From the NCBI RefSeq assembly GCF_014650035.1, contig NZ_BMUE01000018.1, positions 73,547 through 137,546 of the forward strand: a stretch of 64,000 bases of DNA. The letters run 5' to 3'. The position numbers were made by a program, and so were the translations under genes. This DNA is from Streptomyces lucensis JCM 4490. Lineage in GTDB: Bacteria > Actinomycetota > Actinomycetes > Streptomycetales > Streptomycetaceae. Position 1 is the stretch's first letter, and each line of letters starts with the position of its first letter. The notes under the pieces are model-generated. The model worked only from the letters and a program-made list of their open reading frames with translations. It was not told the DNA's origin and made no database searches. This document shows positions 53,188-62,200 of the stretch, in pieces.

Positions 53188-53712
53188 TCAGCCGGTCCTC
53201 TCGGTCGCCGGCGTCCGCGCCGACCGGTGTGCGAACCGGTCCTTCGCGTACCGCCCCCTCTTCTCCAGCGGCACCTGCCCGTGCGCGGCGGCCAGCCCGA
53301 AGGCCGGCATGTCGCCGTAGACCGACTCGTACGCGCCCTCCGGCACGACGTACGTCTCGTGCCAGATCCCCACGTGCCCGCGCACCTTCCCGGCCCGCTC
53401 CCTGCGGTTGATCAGGGCCCAGACACGGTGGTGGAAGGCGTCCGGCGCCGTCGCGTACGCGTACAGCTTCTCCTTGGACTCCCAGTACTGGACGACGTAG
53501 TACGTCCGCGGCGAGGCCGTCAGCAGCACCCGGCCGAGCAGCCCCCGGCTCCGGTCCCGGGCCAGCTCCGCCAGCATGCGGAACATCGCCAGCATCACCG
53601 GGACCCACTGGTGGACCGCCCAGAAGTGATTGACGCGCATGCCGATCAGCAGGACGACCACGTCGCCCTCGGCATCAGCGGTGGTCCGGCCCTCAACGAT
53701 CCGGCTCGGCAT
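53188..53712 (-). CDS. DUF4188 family protein (putative monooxygenase-like)
   Basis: 174 residues. The N-terminus PSRIVEGRTTADAEGDVVVLLIGMRVN and the run YYVVQYWESKEKLYAYAT resemble the DUF4188 dimeric alpha-beta barrel family; the latter is typical of the antibiotic-biosynthesis-monooxygenase fold. No cofactor motif. ATG at 53712 with GAGGGGAG upstream. Divergent from a MerR regulator and separated from it by 81 bases. Confidence 0.8.
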   Translation of the reverse strand: MPSRIVEGRTTADAEGDVVVLLIGMRVNHFWAVHQWVPVMLAMFRMLAELARDRSRGLLGRVLLTASPRTYYVVQYWESKEKLYAYATAPDAFHHRVWALINRRERAGKVRGHVGIWHETYVVPEGAYESVYGDMPAFGLAAAHGQVPLEKRGRYAKDRFAHRSARTPATERTG

Positions 53713-53739
53713 CGGGACTCCCCTCGTCGGCGAGCGGCG

Positions 53740-53778
53740 CTATCCAAGCCCGCATGTTTGGATAGTGCCGTTATCCAA
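53740..53778. promoter_or_regulatory. Three-half-site operator in the DUF4188/MerR divergent promoter
   Basis: CTATCCAA (53740-53747), TTGGATAG (53758-53765) and TTATCCAA (53771-53778). The first two form an inverted repeat with 10-base spacing; the last two form another with TTGGATA-GTGCCGT-TATCCAA. The sites fill the gap up to the MerR ribosome binding site, so the regulator should control both genes. Confidence 0.68.
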
Positions 53779-53793
53779 TAAGGAGCGCAAGGG

Positions 53794-54438
53794 ATGCGGC
53801 TCGCGGAGTTGAGCAGACGCAGTGGTGTGTCCACCGCGACGATCAAGTACTACCTGCGGGAAGGACTGTTGCCGCCGGGCCGCCAGGTCAACACGACTAC
53901 CGCCGAGTACGACGAGGAGCACCTGCGCCGGTTGCGGCTGGTGCGCGCGATGATCCAGGTCGGACGGCTTCCCGTGGCAACCGTCCGGGAGGTGCTGGGC
54001 CACGTCGACGACGAGTCCCTGGGCCGCACGCTCCGGCTGGGCGCCGCCCTGTGGGCGCTGCCCCAGGTGCCGGAGCCGGACGAGGACGACGAGTGGATCC
54101 AGGCCGCGCACCAGCGGGTGGGCGAACTGCTTCAGACGCTGGGCTGGTCCAACGCCAAGCTGCTGGTCACCATCTCCCCGGCGTACCGCTCACTGGTGGT
54201 GGCGGTCGCCGCGCTGCGCCGGCTCGGCTACGACTGGGATCCCGAAATGCTCGTCTCGTACGGGAAGTTGATGCACCAGGCGGCGGTCCTCGACCTGGAC
54301 TTCGTGGAGACCCATCCCTCGGAGGCGGAGAAGGTGGAGACCGCGGTGCTCGGCGCGGTCCTGGTCGAGCCGATGCTGCAGGCGCTGCACCGGCTGGCGC
54401 AGGAGGAGGAGTCGGCGCGGCGCTACGGCTTCGAGTGA
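53794..54438 (+). CDS. MerR-family transcriptional regulator
   Basis: 214 residues. The HTH MRLAELSRRSGVSTATIKYYLREGLL is typical, followed by the coiled-coil dimer helix and an unusual long C-terminal effector domain (about 110 residues, including WDPEMLVSYGKLMHQAAVLDLDFVE) without metal-binding cysteines. The ligand is therefore likely an organic compound. ATG at 53794 with AAGGAGCGCAAGGG upstream. Confidence 0.88.
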   Translation: MRLAELSRRSGVSTATIKYYLREGLLPPGRQVNTTTAEYDEEHLRRLRLVRAMIQVGRLPVATVREVLGHVDDESLGRTLRLGAALWALPQVPEPDEDDEWIQAAHQRVGELLQTLGWSNAKLLVTISPAYRSLVVAVAALRRLGYDWDPEMLVSYGKLMHQAAVLDLDFVETHPSEAEKVETAVLGAVLVEPMLQALHRLAQEEESARRYGFE

Positions 54439-54471
54439 GCGTCCGGCGCTCCGGGAACGCCCGGGACGCGC

Positions 54472-54503
54472 GGAAGGCCCTCCACCGAGGTGGAGGGCCT
54501 TCC
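54472..54503. terminator. Bidirectional terminator between MerR gene and tRNA array
   Basis: GGAAGGCCCTCCACC-GA-GGTGGAGGGCCTTCC, a perfect 15-bp stem (54472-54486, 54489-54503). It ends both the MerR gene and the leftward tRNA transcript. Confidence 0.85.
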
Positions 54504-54508
54504 CTCTG

Positions 54509-54581
54509 TACCCCCGACCGGATTCGAACCGGCGCTACCGCCTTGAGAGGGCGGCGTGCTAGGCCGCTACACAACGGGGGC
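54509..54581 (-). tRNA. tRNA-Glu (CTC), copy 1
   Basis: 73 bases; acceptor GCCCCCG/CGGGGGT, T-loop GGTTCGAATCC, anticodon loop CCTCTCAAGG with anticodon CTC. The 3' CCA is not encoded. Confidence 0.95.
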
Positions 54582-54609
54582 CTGGACACTGCGTTTCCGC
54601 AGGTCCGAG

Positions 54610-54681
54610 CTGGTCTACCTGGACTCGAACCAAGACTAACTGAACCAGAATCAGTCGTGCTGCCAATTACACCATAGACCA
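54610..54681 (-). tRNA. tRNA-Gln (CTG), copy 1
   Basis: 72 bases, acceptor TGGTCTA/TAGACCA with discriminator G, anticodon loop TTCTGGT (anticodon CTG), T-loop GGTTCGAGTCC. Confidence 0.94.
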
Positions 54682-54702
54682 ATGATGGTTTAGACCAGTC
54701 AG

Positions 54703-54775
54703 TACCCCCGACCGGATTCGAACCGGCGCTACCGCCTTGAGAGGGCGGCGTGCTAGGCCGCTACACAACGGGGGC
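54703..54775 (-). tRNA. tRNA-Glu (CTC), copy 2
   Basis: 73 bases, identical in sequence to copy 1 at 54509-54581. Confidence 0.95.
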
Positions 54776-54804
54776 CCTAGCGATCCCGACAGGATCAGGA
54801 TCAG

Positions 54805-54877
54805 TACCCCCGACCGGATTCGAACCGGCGCTACTGCCTTGAGAGGGCAGCGTGCTAGGCCGCTACACAACGGGGGC
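54805..54877 (-). tRNA. tRNA-Glu (CTC), copy 3
   Basis: 73 bases, the same as copies 1 and 2 except for a compensatory base-pair change in the anticodon stem (CCGCC/GGCGG becomes CTGCC/GGCAG). Structure is therefore maintained. Confidence 0.95.
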
Positions 54878-54898
54878 TTTGCAGATAAGCTCTGCGAG

Positions 54899-54970
54899 CT
54901 GGCCTACCTGGACTCGAACCAAGACTAACTGAACCAGAATCAGTCGTGCTGCCAATTACACCATAGGCCA
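54899..54970 (-). tRNA. tRNA-Gln (CTG), copy 2
   Basis: 72 bases, same as Gln copy 1 except for one acceptor-stem pair (TGGTCTA/TAGACCA becomes TGGCCTA/TAGGCCA), again compensatory. It is the first gene of the leftward tRNA transcript; the promoter must lie in 54971-55059. Confidence 0.94.
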
Positions 54971-55059
54971 CTGGAACTCAAGCCCCTGCGGGGTTCTCGT
55001 TCTAGCTTGCTCCTCGGGGCTTCGGCCTTCCGGCCCGTCCCCTCGGCGCAGGAAGAACA

Positions 55060-55791
55060 TTACCCGAAGGTGGACGGGGCTCCAAAACGAGTATCCGCGC
55101 GGACGAGGGCGGGGAGTTCGGCGAGGGTCGAGATCCGGTGCGCGACGACCTCCCCGGCAGCTCGTGTGTAGGCCGCCCCGCGGTCGATCCACACGGACAG
55201 CAGCCCGGCCTCGGCGGCGCCCCGCCCGTCGATCTCCGGGTGGTCGCCGACGTACGCCACCTCGTGCGGAGGCAGCCCCAGTGCCTCGCAGGCCGCGAGG
55301 AAGGCGGCGGCCTCCGGCTTGGAGACGCCCAGCTCGGCGGCGCACAGCACGGACTCGAAGCGGTCGAGGACGCCGAGGGTGCGCAGCTTGTGCTCCTGGA
55401 CCGTGATGCTGGAGTTGGAGAGCACCGAGTGCCGGTGGCTGGCGGCGAGCACCTCCAGGACGGGCAGCACGTCCGGGAAGAGGCTCCAGGCGGCCTCGTA
55501 GTGACCGACGTAACGCCGGAACCAGACGTCCGCCTCGGTGTCGCTCAGGTCCGCGTCGAGGAACACCCGGACGCGGTCGCGGCGCTGGGCCTGGAAGGTG
55601 CACTCCCCCGCCGCGTACCGCGCCCACTGCAGGTCGGTGATCTCCCGCCACCGCACGAGGGCCTCCTCCGGGGAGGCGTACCCGGCGAGCAGCCCCTCCG
55701 CTGCCAGGTGGGCCCGCATGCCCTCCCGGTCCGCGGTCGTGTAGTCGAAGAGGGTGTCGTCCACGTCCCAGACCACGGCTCTGATCGTCAT
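55060..55791 (-). CDS. HAD-family hydrolase
   Basis: 243 residues. Motif I VWDVDDTLFDY (nucleophile Asp), motif II VLSNSS, motif III SKPEAAAF and motif IV VGDHPEIDGRGAAEAG. It is a Cap-I type phosphatase with an unknown substrate. ATG at 55791; the longer in-frame start at 55920 is rejected because no ribosome binding site precedes it. Confidence 0.9.
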   Translation of the reverse strand: MTIRAVVWDVDDTLFDYTTADREGMRAHLAAEGLLAGYASPEEALVRWREITDLQWARYAAGECTFQAQRRDRVRVFLDADLSDTEADVWFRRYVGHYEAAWSLFPDVLPVLEVLAASHRHSVLSNSSITVQEHKLRTLGVLDRFESVLCAAELGVSKPEAAAFLAACEALGLPPHEVAYVGDHPEIDGRGAAEAGLLSVWIDRGAAYTRAAGEVVAHRISTLAELPALVRADTRFGAPSTFG

Positions 55792-55937
55792 GCCACCGAC
55801 GTTACCGCCCGGCCGGCCGCCGGCCCGGGGGAATCGGACACGGCTCCTCGGGCCGGACCGGCAAAGGCCGCCGAGGGGTCCGGTGCCACGCGATGCCGCT
55901 CGCGGTATGAGCCGGAACACCCGTGCGACCCCCTGCC

Positions 55938-55988
55938 GACATGCCCGAGGGGCGGCGGCCGGTGCGGCCGCCGCCCCTCGGGCGTGTC
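55938..55988 (-). terminator. Very long terminator hairpin after gltX
   Basis: A 19-bp perfect stem (55943-55961 with 55965-55983, loop GTG) extended by four more pairs and a wobble to 55938/55988. The stem includes GCCCGAGGGGCGGCGGCCG. It lies between gltX and the HAD gene. Confidence 0.9.
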
Positions 55989-55996
55989 GTGTGTGC

Positions 55997-57481
55997 CTAC
56001 GCGGTGAGCCTCGCCAGCGCCGCGTCGATGCGCGCCAGCGTCTTCTCCTTGCCCAGGACCTCCAGGGACTCGAAGAGCGGCAGGCCGACCGTGCGGCCGG
56101 TCACCGCGACGCGGACGGGGGCCTGGGCCTTGCCGAGCTTGAGACCGTGGGCCTCGCCGGCGGCCAGGACCGCCTCCTTGAGGGACTCGGCGGAGGTCCA
56201 GTCGGCGGACTCCAGCTTCTCGCGGGCCGTGCGCAGCAGGGCGTCGGAGCCCTCCTTCATCGCCTTGGTCCACGAGGCCTCGTCGTAGACCGGCTCCGGC
56301 AGGAACAGGAAGTCGACGTTGTCGGTGATCTCCGAGAGCACCTTCAGGCGGGTCTGCGCGTACGGGGCGACGGCCTGCCACTTCGACTCGTCGAAGTCCT
56401 CCGGCGCCCAGGGCGCGAAGGGGGCCTTGAGCCAGGGCGCGCAGCGCTCGGCGAAGTCCTTCGCGTCGAGCATGCGGATGTGGTCGGCGTTGATCGCCTC
56501 GCACTTCTTGAGGTCGAAGCGCGCCGGGTTGGGGTTCACGTCGGCGACGTCGAAGGCCGCGACCATCTCGTCGATCGAGAAGATGTCCTTGTCGGCCGAG
56601 AGCGACCAGCCGAGCAGGGACAGGTAGTTGAGCAGGCCCTCGGGCAGGAAGCCGCGCTCGCGGTAGAGGTTGAGCGAGGACTGCGGGTCGCGCTTGGAGA
56701 GCTTCTTGTTGCCCTCGCCCATGACGTAGGGCAGGTGACCGAAGGCCGGGGTCCGCTGGGCGATGCCCAGCTCGGTCAGCGCCTTGTACAGGGCGATCTG
56801 GCGCGGGGTGGAGGAGAGCAGGTCCTCGCCGCGCAGGACGTGGGTGATGTCCATCAGGGCGTCGTCGACCGGGTTGACCAGCGTGTACAGCGGCGCGCCG
56901 TTGGCGCGGACGATGCCGTAGTCCGGGACGTTCTCCGGGGTGAAGGTCAGCTCGCCGCGGACCAGGTCGGTGAAGGTGATCGTCTCGTCCGGCATGCGGA
57001 AGCGGACGATCGGGGTGCGGCCCTGGGCCTTGTACTCCTCGACCTGCGCCTCGGTGAGGTCGCGGCAGTGCCCGTCGTAGCCGGACGGCTTGCCGGCGGC
57101 GCGGGCGGCCTCGCGGCGGGCGTCCAGCTCCTCCTGGGAGCAGTAGCAGTGGTAGGCGTGGCCGGCGTCCAGGAGCTTGCGGGCGACGTCCTTGTACACG
57201 TCCATGCGCTGCGACTGGCGGTACGGCGCGTGCGGACCGCCGACCTCGGGGCCCTCGTCCCAGTCGAAGCCGAGCCAGCGCATCGCGTCGAGCAGCTGGT
57301 TGTAGGACTCCTCGGAGTCGCGGGCGGCGTCGGTGTCCTCGATGCGGAAGACCAGGGTGCCCTGGTGGTGCCGGGCGAACGCCCAGTTGAACAGGGCGGT
57401 GCGGACCAGGCCCACGTGGGGGTTGCCGGTGGGCGAGGGACAGAAACGGACGCGGACGGGTGAGGCGGGTGCGCTAGCCAC
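55997..57481 (-). CDS. gltX: Glutamyl-tRNA synthetase
   Basis: 494 residues from GTG at 57481 (VASAPASPVRVRFCPSPTG). Class I motifs are FCPSPTGNPHVG (HIGH-like) and KLSKRDPQ (KMSKS-like). RIEDTDAARDSEES is also conserved. The GTG start overlaps the FAH stop by eight bases, so the two are coupled. As Streptomyces lack GlnRS, this enzyme probably also charges tRNA-Gln with Glu for GatCAB amidation (known for the family), a link with the neighbouring Glu/Gln tRNAs. Confidence 0.95.
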   Translation of the reverse strand: MASAPASPVRVRFCPSPTGNPHVGLVRTALFNWAFARHHQGTLVFRIEDTDAARDSEESYNQLLDAMRWLGFDWDEGPEVGGPHAPYRQSQRMDVYKDVARKLLDAGHAYHCYCSQEELDARREAARAAGKPSGYDGHCRDLTEAQVEEYKAQGRTPIVRFRMPDETITFTDLVRGELTFTPENVPDYGIVRANGAPLYTLVNPVDDALMDITHVLRGEDLLSSTPRQIALYKALTELGIAQRTPAFGHLPYVMGEGNKKLSKRDPQSSLNLYRERGFLPEGLLNYLSLLGWSLSADKDIFSIDEMVAAFDVADVNPNPARFDLKKCEAINADHIRMLDAKDFAERCAPWLKAPFAPWAPEDFDESKWQAVAPYAQTRLKVLSEITDNVDFLFLPEPVYDEASWTKAMKEGSDALLRTAREKLESADWTSAESLKEAVLAAGEAHGLKLGKAQAPVRVAVTGRTVGLPLFESLEVLGKEKTLARIDAALARLTA

Positions 57482-58259
57482 GCTTGACAACCTTGTTGGT
57501 GAGAGTGCCGATGCCTTCGATGGTGACGGCGACCTCGTCGCCGACACTGAGGGGGCCGACCCCCGCGGGGGTGCCGGTGAGGATGACGTCGCCGGGAAGC
57601 AGGGTCATGGCCTCGGAGATGTTGACGATCAGGTCCTCGATGGGGTGGATCATCTGGCTCGTGCGGCCCAGCTGGCGCTGTTCGCCGTTGACCGTGAGCT
57701 GGAGGGTGAGGTCGCCCGCGCGGTCGAGGTCCAGGTCCGTCTCCACCCAGGGGCCGAGCGGGCAGGACGTGTCGAAGCCCTTGGCCCGCGCCCACTGCTT
57801 CTCGCGCTTCTGCACGTCGCGGGCGGTGACGTCGTTGGCGCAGGTGTAGCCGAAGATCACGTCCTTGACGCGCTCGCGGGGGACCTCGCGGCACATGCGG
57901 CCGATGACGACGGCCAGCTCGGCCTCGTGGTGCAGCTCCTCGGAGAACGGCGGGTACTGGATGTCGTCGCCGGGGCCGATCACCGAGGTGGAGGGCTTGA
58001 AGAAGGCGAAGGGGGCCTCGGGTACCTCGTTGCCCAGCTCCCGTGCGTGCTCGGCGTAGTTGCGGCCGAAGGCGACGACCTTGTTGGGCAGGACCGGCGG
58101 GAGCAGCCTGACCTTGTTCAGCGGCACCTTGGTCCCGGACAGCTCGTGGTCGGCGAACGGGATGCCCTTGATGATGTCGAGGACGAGTTCGTCCTCCCTG
58201 TCACCCTCGACCGCGCCGAAGGCTACGTTCCCGTCGATGGAGAACCTGGCGATGCGCAC
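57474..58259 (-). CDS. Fumarylacetoacetate hydrolase family protein
   Basis: 261 residues. The FAH core is visible: FGRNYAEHARELGNEVPEAP, FKPSTSVIGPGDDI, HHEAELAVVIGRMCR (metal ligands), then GYTCANDVTARDVQK and LLPGDVILTGTPAGVG. It is a 2-hydroxyhepta-2,4-diene-1,7-dioate isomerase or acylpyruvase-type hydrolase; the substrate is unknown. GTG start at 58259. Confidence 0.9.
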   Translation of the reverse strand: MRIARFSIDGNVAFGAVEGDREDELVLDIIKGIPFADHELSGTKVPLNKVRLLPPVLPNKVVAFGRNYAEHARELGNEVPEAPFAFFKPSTSVIGPGDDIQYPPFSEELHHEAELAVVIGRMCREVPRERVKDVIFGYTCANDVTARDVQKREKQWARAKGFDTSCPLGPWVETDLDLDRAGDLTLQLTVNGEQRQLGRTSQMIHPIEDLIVNISEAMTLLPGDVILTGTPAGVGPLSVGDEVAVTIEGIGTLTNKVVKRG

Positions 58260-58431
58260 GGGATCCTTGCGCCCCTCAACTAGACCGGCGTACTGACGCC
58301 CCAGGTTAACCGGTCACGGGGTCCGGCGTTCGGCCACAGGTCCGCGGGTCCGGTGTTTCCCGGCGCCCGGACACGGTGCGCCGGTATTCCCCGTTCCGGG
58401 GGTTCGCGGGCTGTCTCCGGAAAGCAGAAAG

Positions 58432-58478
58432 GCGCGGTCAGGGGGACCGTCACGGAGACGTGACCCCTCCGACCGCGC
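58432..58478 (-). terminator. Terminator after the small peptide gene
   Basis: GCGCGGTC (58432-58439) pairs with GACCGCGC (58471-58478), with GTCACG/CGTGAC forming an inner stem. An imperfect long hairpin, 19 bases past the peptide stop codon. Confidence 0.7.
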
Positions 58479-58496
58479 TCGCCGGGGACCGGGCGG

Positions 58497-58691
58497 CTAC
58501 TCGCCGACGGCGGCCGCCGCGCCGACCGGGATCTCCATCAGCACGGTGCGCCTCGGGTTCGCCGTCTGGGCGGGGAGGTCGACGGCGTGCTCCGGCAGCT
58601 CCGGCGTCTGCAGTGCGCCGGCGTCCTCGACGTGCGCCAGGGTGGTGCGTCGCGGGTTGGCTATCTTGCGGAACATCGTCGTCGTCTTCAC
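58497..58691 (-). CDS. Small conserved peptide with two NPRRT motifs
   Basis: 64 residues. MKTTTMFRKIANPRRTTLAH, a middle part EDAGALQTPELPEHAVDLP, then TANPRRTVLMEIPVGAAA. The motif ANPRRT occurs at 11-16 and 44-49. No cysteine, no signal peptide and no known domain. GTG at 58691 with AGGACGAC upstream; a promoter and a terminator flank it, so this is a monocistronic gene. Function not recognised. Confidence 0.72.
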   Translation of the reverse strand: MKTTTMFRKIANPRRTTLAHVEDAGALQTPELPEHAVDLPAQTANPRRTVLMEIPVGAAAAVGE

Positions 58692-58740
58692 CGTTGTCGT
58701 CCTGTGGCCTCTGGTCGGGTGGGTGGGCAGGGTCGCCGCT

Positions 58741-58768
58741 CTTGTAAAGCGTCAGGCTAAACATCCAA
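58741..58768 (-). promoter_or_regulatory. Predicted promoter of the small peptide gene
   Basis: On the gene strand TTGGAT (58768-58763) and TACAAG (58746-58741) are separated by 16 bases, 50 bases upstream of the GTG. Confidence 0.5.
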
Positions 58769-59041
58769 TTCCCAGCCGAAGGCGCCAACTGCCCGGAAGA
58801 TGCGTGTGAGTTTGCTCACTGACTTGGTGACAATACGGTTAATTCCGGCCCGCAATTCGCGCGAGAAAAACGGACATTGCACACCTGAAGCCACCATTCC
58901 GCTCCCGATCATGGCGACTGGGACACGTGACACCGCGCGGCAACTCACAGGGATACGTCCGTTTCGCCCTGAATAAGCATCCACGGCAAGTAATCCGGCG
59001 CTCACTGCCCGTCACGGAGGTCACAGCTCGGTCCACGGCTC

Positions 59042-59070
59042 TTGTTGGAGATCCTGCACTGTGCTGGAAT
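59042..59070 (+). promoter_or_regulatory. Possible cvnA1 promoter
   Basis: TTGTTG (59042-59047) and TGGAAT (59065-59070) with a 17-base spacer. Weak match; leaves a leader of about 185 bases before the chosen GTG. Confidence 0.35.
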
Positions 59071-59261
59071 CTCACGGACCGCCGCAGGATCGAGCCGGTG
59101 CACACGGGCGCGACGCCGCGCCGAGTGGCGGCGAGATAGGGGGGAACCGCGCCGGTCACTCAAGACCACCCGGGGGGCGTATTCAGGGCGCCCACCACAA
59201 CGCCGACACCGTGTCCCTCCGTTCCAGCGGAGGGGCGCCTGGTCCAGAGGTTGCGACGCTA

Positions 59262-62200
59262 GTGCAGGGACGTTTCAAGAGGGATGGCAGCGCTTCGGCG
59301 GAGCCGGAGCCGCACGGCGGGACTGGCCCGATGGCCGTCAGCTCCTCGCCCCAGCACGCCCAGAACCAGGGCCCGGCCCCGTCAGGAGACGGCGGTGAGC
59401 GCTCCGGGCGGGCCGGCGGGCCGGGCGGCACCGGAACGACAAACTCGGCGAACCCCACGCCGCCCGTGAAGCCCGTCGAGGGCCCCACCGGCCCCGGTTC
59501 GCGCATCGCCCTGCGCAACTGGCGCATCTCCACGCGACTGGTGTCGCTGCTCGCGCTGCCCGTGGTCGCCGCGACCTCGCTGGGCGCGCTGCGCATCAAC
59601 GAGTCCATGGACAACATGCAGCAGCTCGACAACATGAAGCTGCTGACGGAGATGACCAAGCAGGCCACCGAGCTGGCCACCGCGCTCCAGGAGGAGCGCG
59701 ACCAGTCCGCCGGTCCCCTGTCGCACGGCCTCAAGAGCGACAACTACGAGATCAAGGGCTTCCAGGAGAAGACCAACCGGGCCCGCGACAACTTCCTCGA
59801 CGCCTCCGAGGAGATCGACTCGGTCAGCAAGGACGGCCAGCTGCAGGGCGTCCGCGACTCGCTCGTCGGCATCGCCCACCAGCTGAACGACCTGGCCAAG
59901 ATCCGCCAGCACGCCTACGAGGCGAAGGACAACTCGACCCAGACCGTCGAGTCCTACCACCGGCTCATCACCCAGCTGATCGGCCTGTCCCAGGACATGG
60001 CCGAGGCGTCCAGCAACCCGGAGATGATCTCGCGCACCCGCGCCCTGGCGGCCTTCTCCACCGCCCAGGAGTACGCCTCCGTGCAGCGCGCCATGATCGC
60101 CGCCGCGCTGCCCGCGTCCACCTCCACCAAGGGCCACCTCTCCGGCAACGACCGCCTCTACGGCCAGTCGGCGTACGAGAGCGAGAACTCCGAGCTCGCG
60201 ATCTTCCGGAAGGTCTACGCGGACCAGGACGCCGAGACGCTGCTCAAGCCGATCGACGGTTCCAACCCGATGATCAAGACGGCGGACACCTACGCCAAGC
60301 GCGCCTTCGAGTCGCCCGACGGCATCGAGTCGCTGCCCGCCCGCTCCTACCGCGACTGGGTGGACACCAGCTCGTCCAAGATCGACCAGATGAAGAAGAT
60401 CGAGCACACGCTGCTCGAGGACATGGAGCAGAAGGCCCGCGAGCTGCGCAGCGCGTCCGAGCGCGAGGCGATCATCTCCGGTGCGCTGATCCTCATCGTG
60501 CTCGGTGTGTCGCTGGTCGGCGCCTTCGTCGTGGCCCGCTCCATGATCCGCTCGCTGCGCCGCCTGCAGGAGACCGCCACCAAGGTCGCCCAGGACCGGC
60601 TGCCCGAGCTGGTCAAGCAGCTGTCGGAGTCCGACCCGCAGGACGTGGACACGTCCGTGGAGTCGGTCGGTGTGCACTCCCGGGACGAGATCGGCCAGGT
60701 GGCCGCGGCCTTCGACGACGTGCACCGCGAGGCGGTCCGCCTCGCCGCCGAGCAGGCCCTGCTGCGGGGCAACGTCAACGCGATGTTCACCAACCTCTCG
60801 CGCCGCTCCCAGGGCCTGATCCAGCGCCAGCTGTCGCTGATCTCCGAGCTGGAGTCCCGCGAGGCCGACCCCGACCAGCTGTCCTCGCTGTTCAAGCTGG
60901 ATCACCTCGCCACCCGTATGCGCCGTAACGGTGAGAACCTCCTCGTCCTCGCGGGTGAGGAGCCCGGCCGCCGCTGGACCCGTCCGGTCCCGCTGGTCGA
61001 CGTGCTCCGCGCCGCCGCGTCCGAGGTGGAGCAGTACGAGCGCATCGAGCTGGCCTCCGTGCCCACCACCGAGGTCGCGGGCCGCGTCGTCAACGACCTC
61101 GTGCACCTGCTCGCCGAGCTGCTGGAGAACGCGACCTCGTTCTCCTCCCCGCAGACCAAGGTCAAGGTCACCGGTCACGCGCTGCCCGACGGCCGCGTGC
61201 TGATCGAGATCCACGACACCGGTATCGGTCTGTCGCCCGAGGACCTCGCGGCGATCAACGAGCGGCTCGCCTCCCCGCCCACCGTGGACGTGTCGGTCTC
61301 CCGCCGCATGGGCCTCTTCGTGGTCGGTCGTCTGTCGCAGCGTCACGGCATCCGCATCCAGCTGCGCCCGTCCGACTCCGGCGGTACGACCGCGCTGGTC
61401 ATGCTGCCCGTGGACGTCGCCCAGGGCGGCAAGAAGCCCGCCCCCGGCAAGCCGGGCGCGCCCGCGACCGGTGGCCCCGCGGCCGCACAGGCCGCCGCCG
61501 GTGCCGCCGCGGCCCGCCGGGCGAACGGCGGCAACGGCCAGGGCGGCGCCCCGGCCGGCGGTGGTCTGCTCGGTGGCGGCGCGGGTCCCCGCGGCCAGGT
61601 CGGTTCCGGTCAGGGTCCCCGGGCCGCACTGCCCGGCGCGGGTCAGGGCGGCCGTCCCGGTGGACCGGGCGGTGCGCGTGGTCCGCAGGGCGGTCCCGGT
61701 GCGCAGGCGCAGGGCCGGCCGGTGCCGGCGGGTTCCGGTGCGGGCGGCTTCGGCGGCCAGGCCCCGGGTGCCCCGCAGGGCCTGCAGGCCGCGAACCAGA
61801 ACGGACAGCAGCAGGACCTCTTCGCCGGCCGCAACCCGCGCCGGCCCGCCGCGTCCGACCAGGGCCGCCAGCCCCAGCTGCCGCCGCGCGGCGGCCCGCG
61901 GGCCGAGCTGCCCGGCGGTGAGCAGCAGGGCGCCGCGAACTGGAGCGGCAACCAGGGCTCGCCGGCGCGCGCCTCGCTGGACGCCCCGCGCGGCCACGAC
62001 GAGCGGGACCCCTCGCAGACCTCCCGCATGCCGCGGGTGGACGACCGGCAGGGCCCGGGCTCGACCGCGGAGATGCCGCGGATCGACGCACAGGGCCCGG
62101 CGGCCACGGGCGAGTTCCCGCGCGCCGAGCCGAACGGCCTGGGCGGCCCGCAGCAGACGGGTCAGTTCGCGCGGCCGGAGAACGCCCAGCAGACGGGTCA

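Larger units (their letters stand above)
58692..59261. other. Intergenic between the small peptide gene and cvnA1
   Basis: 570 bases, divergent. The left end holds the peptide promoter. 58840-58880 is AT-rich. The right part holds a possible cvnA1 promoter at 59042-59070. I see no RNA gene or frame with recognisable content. Confidence 0.55.

Noticed and set aside
54509..54970. Regularly spaced repeats that could suggest a CRISPR array
   Set aside because: The repeats are 72-73-base tRNA genes with cloverleaf features and anticodons; no cas genes are present.
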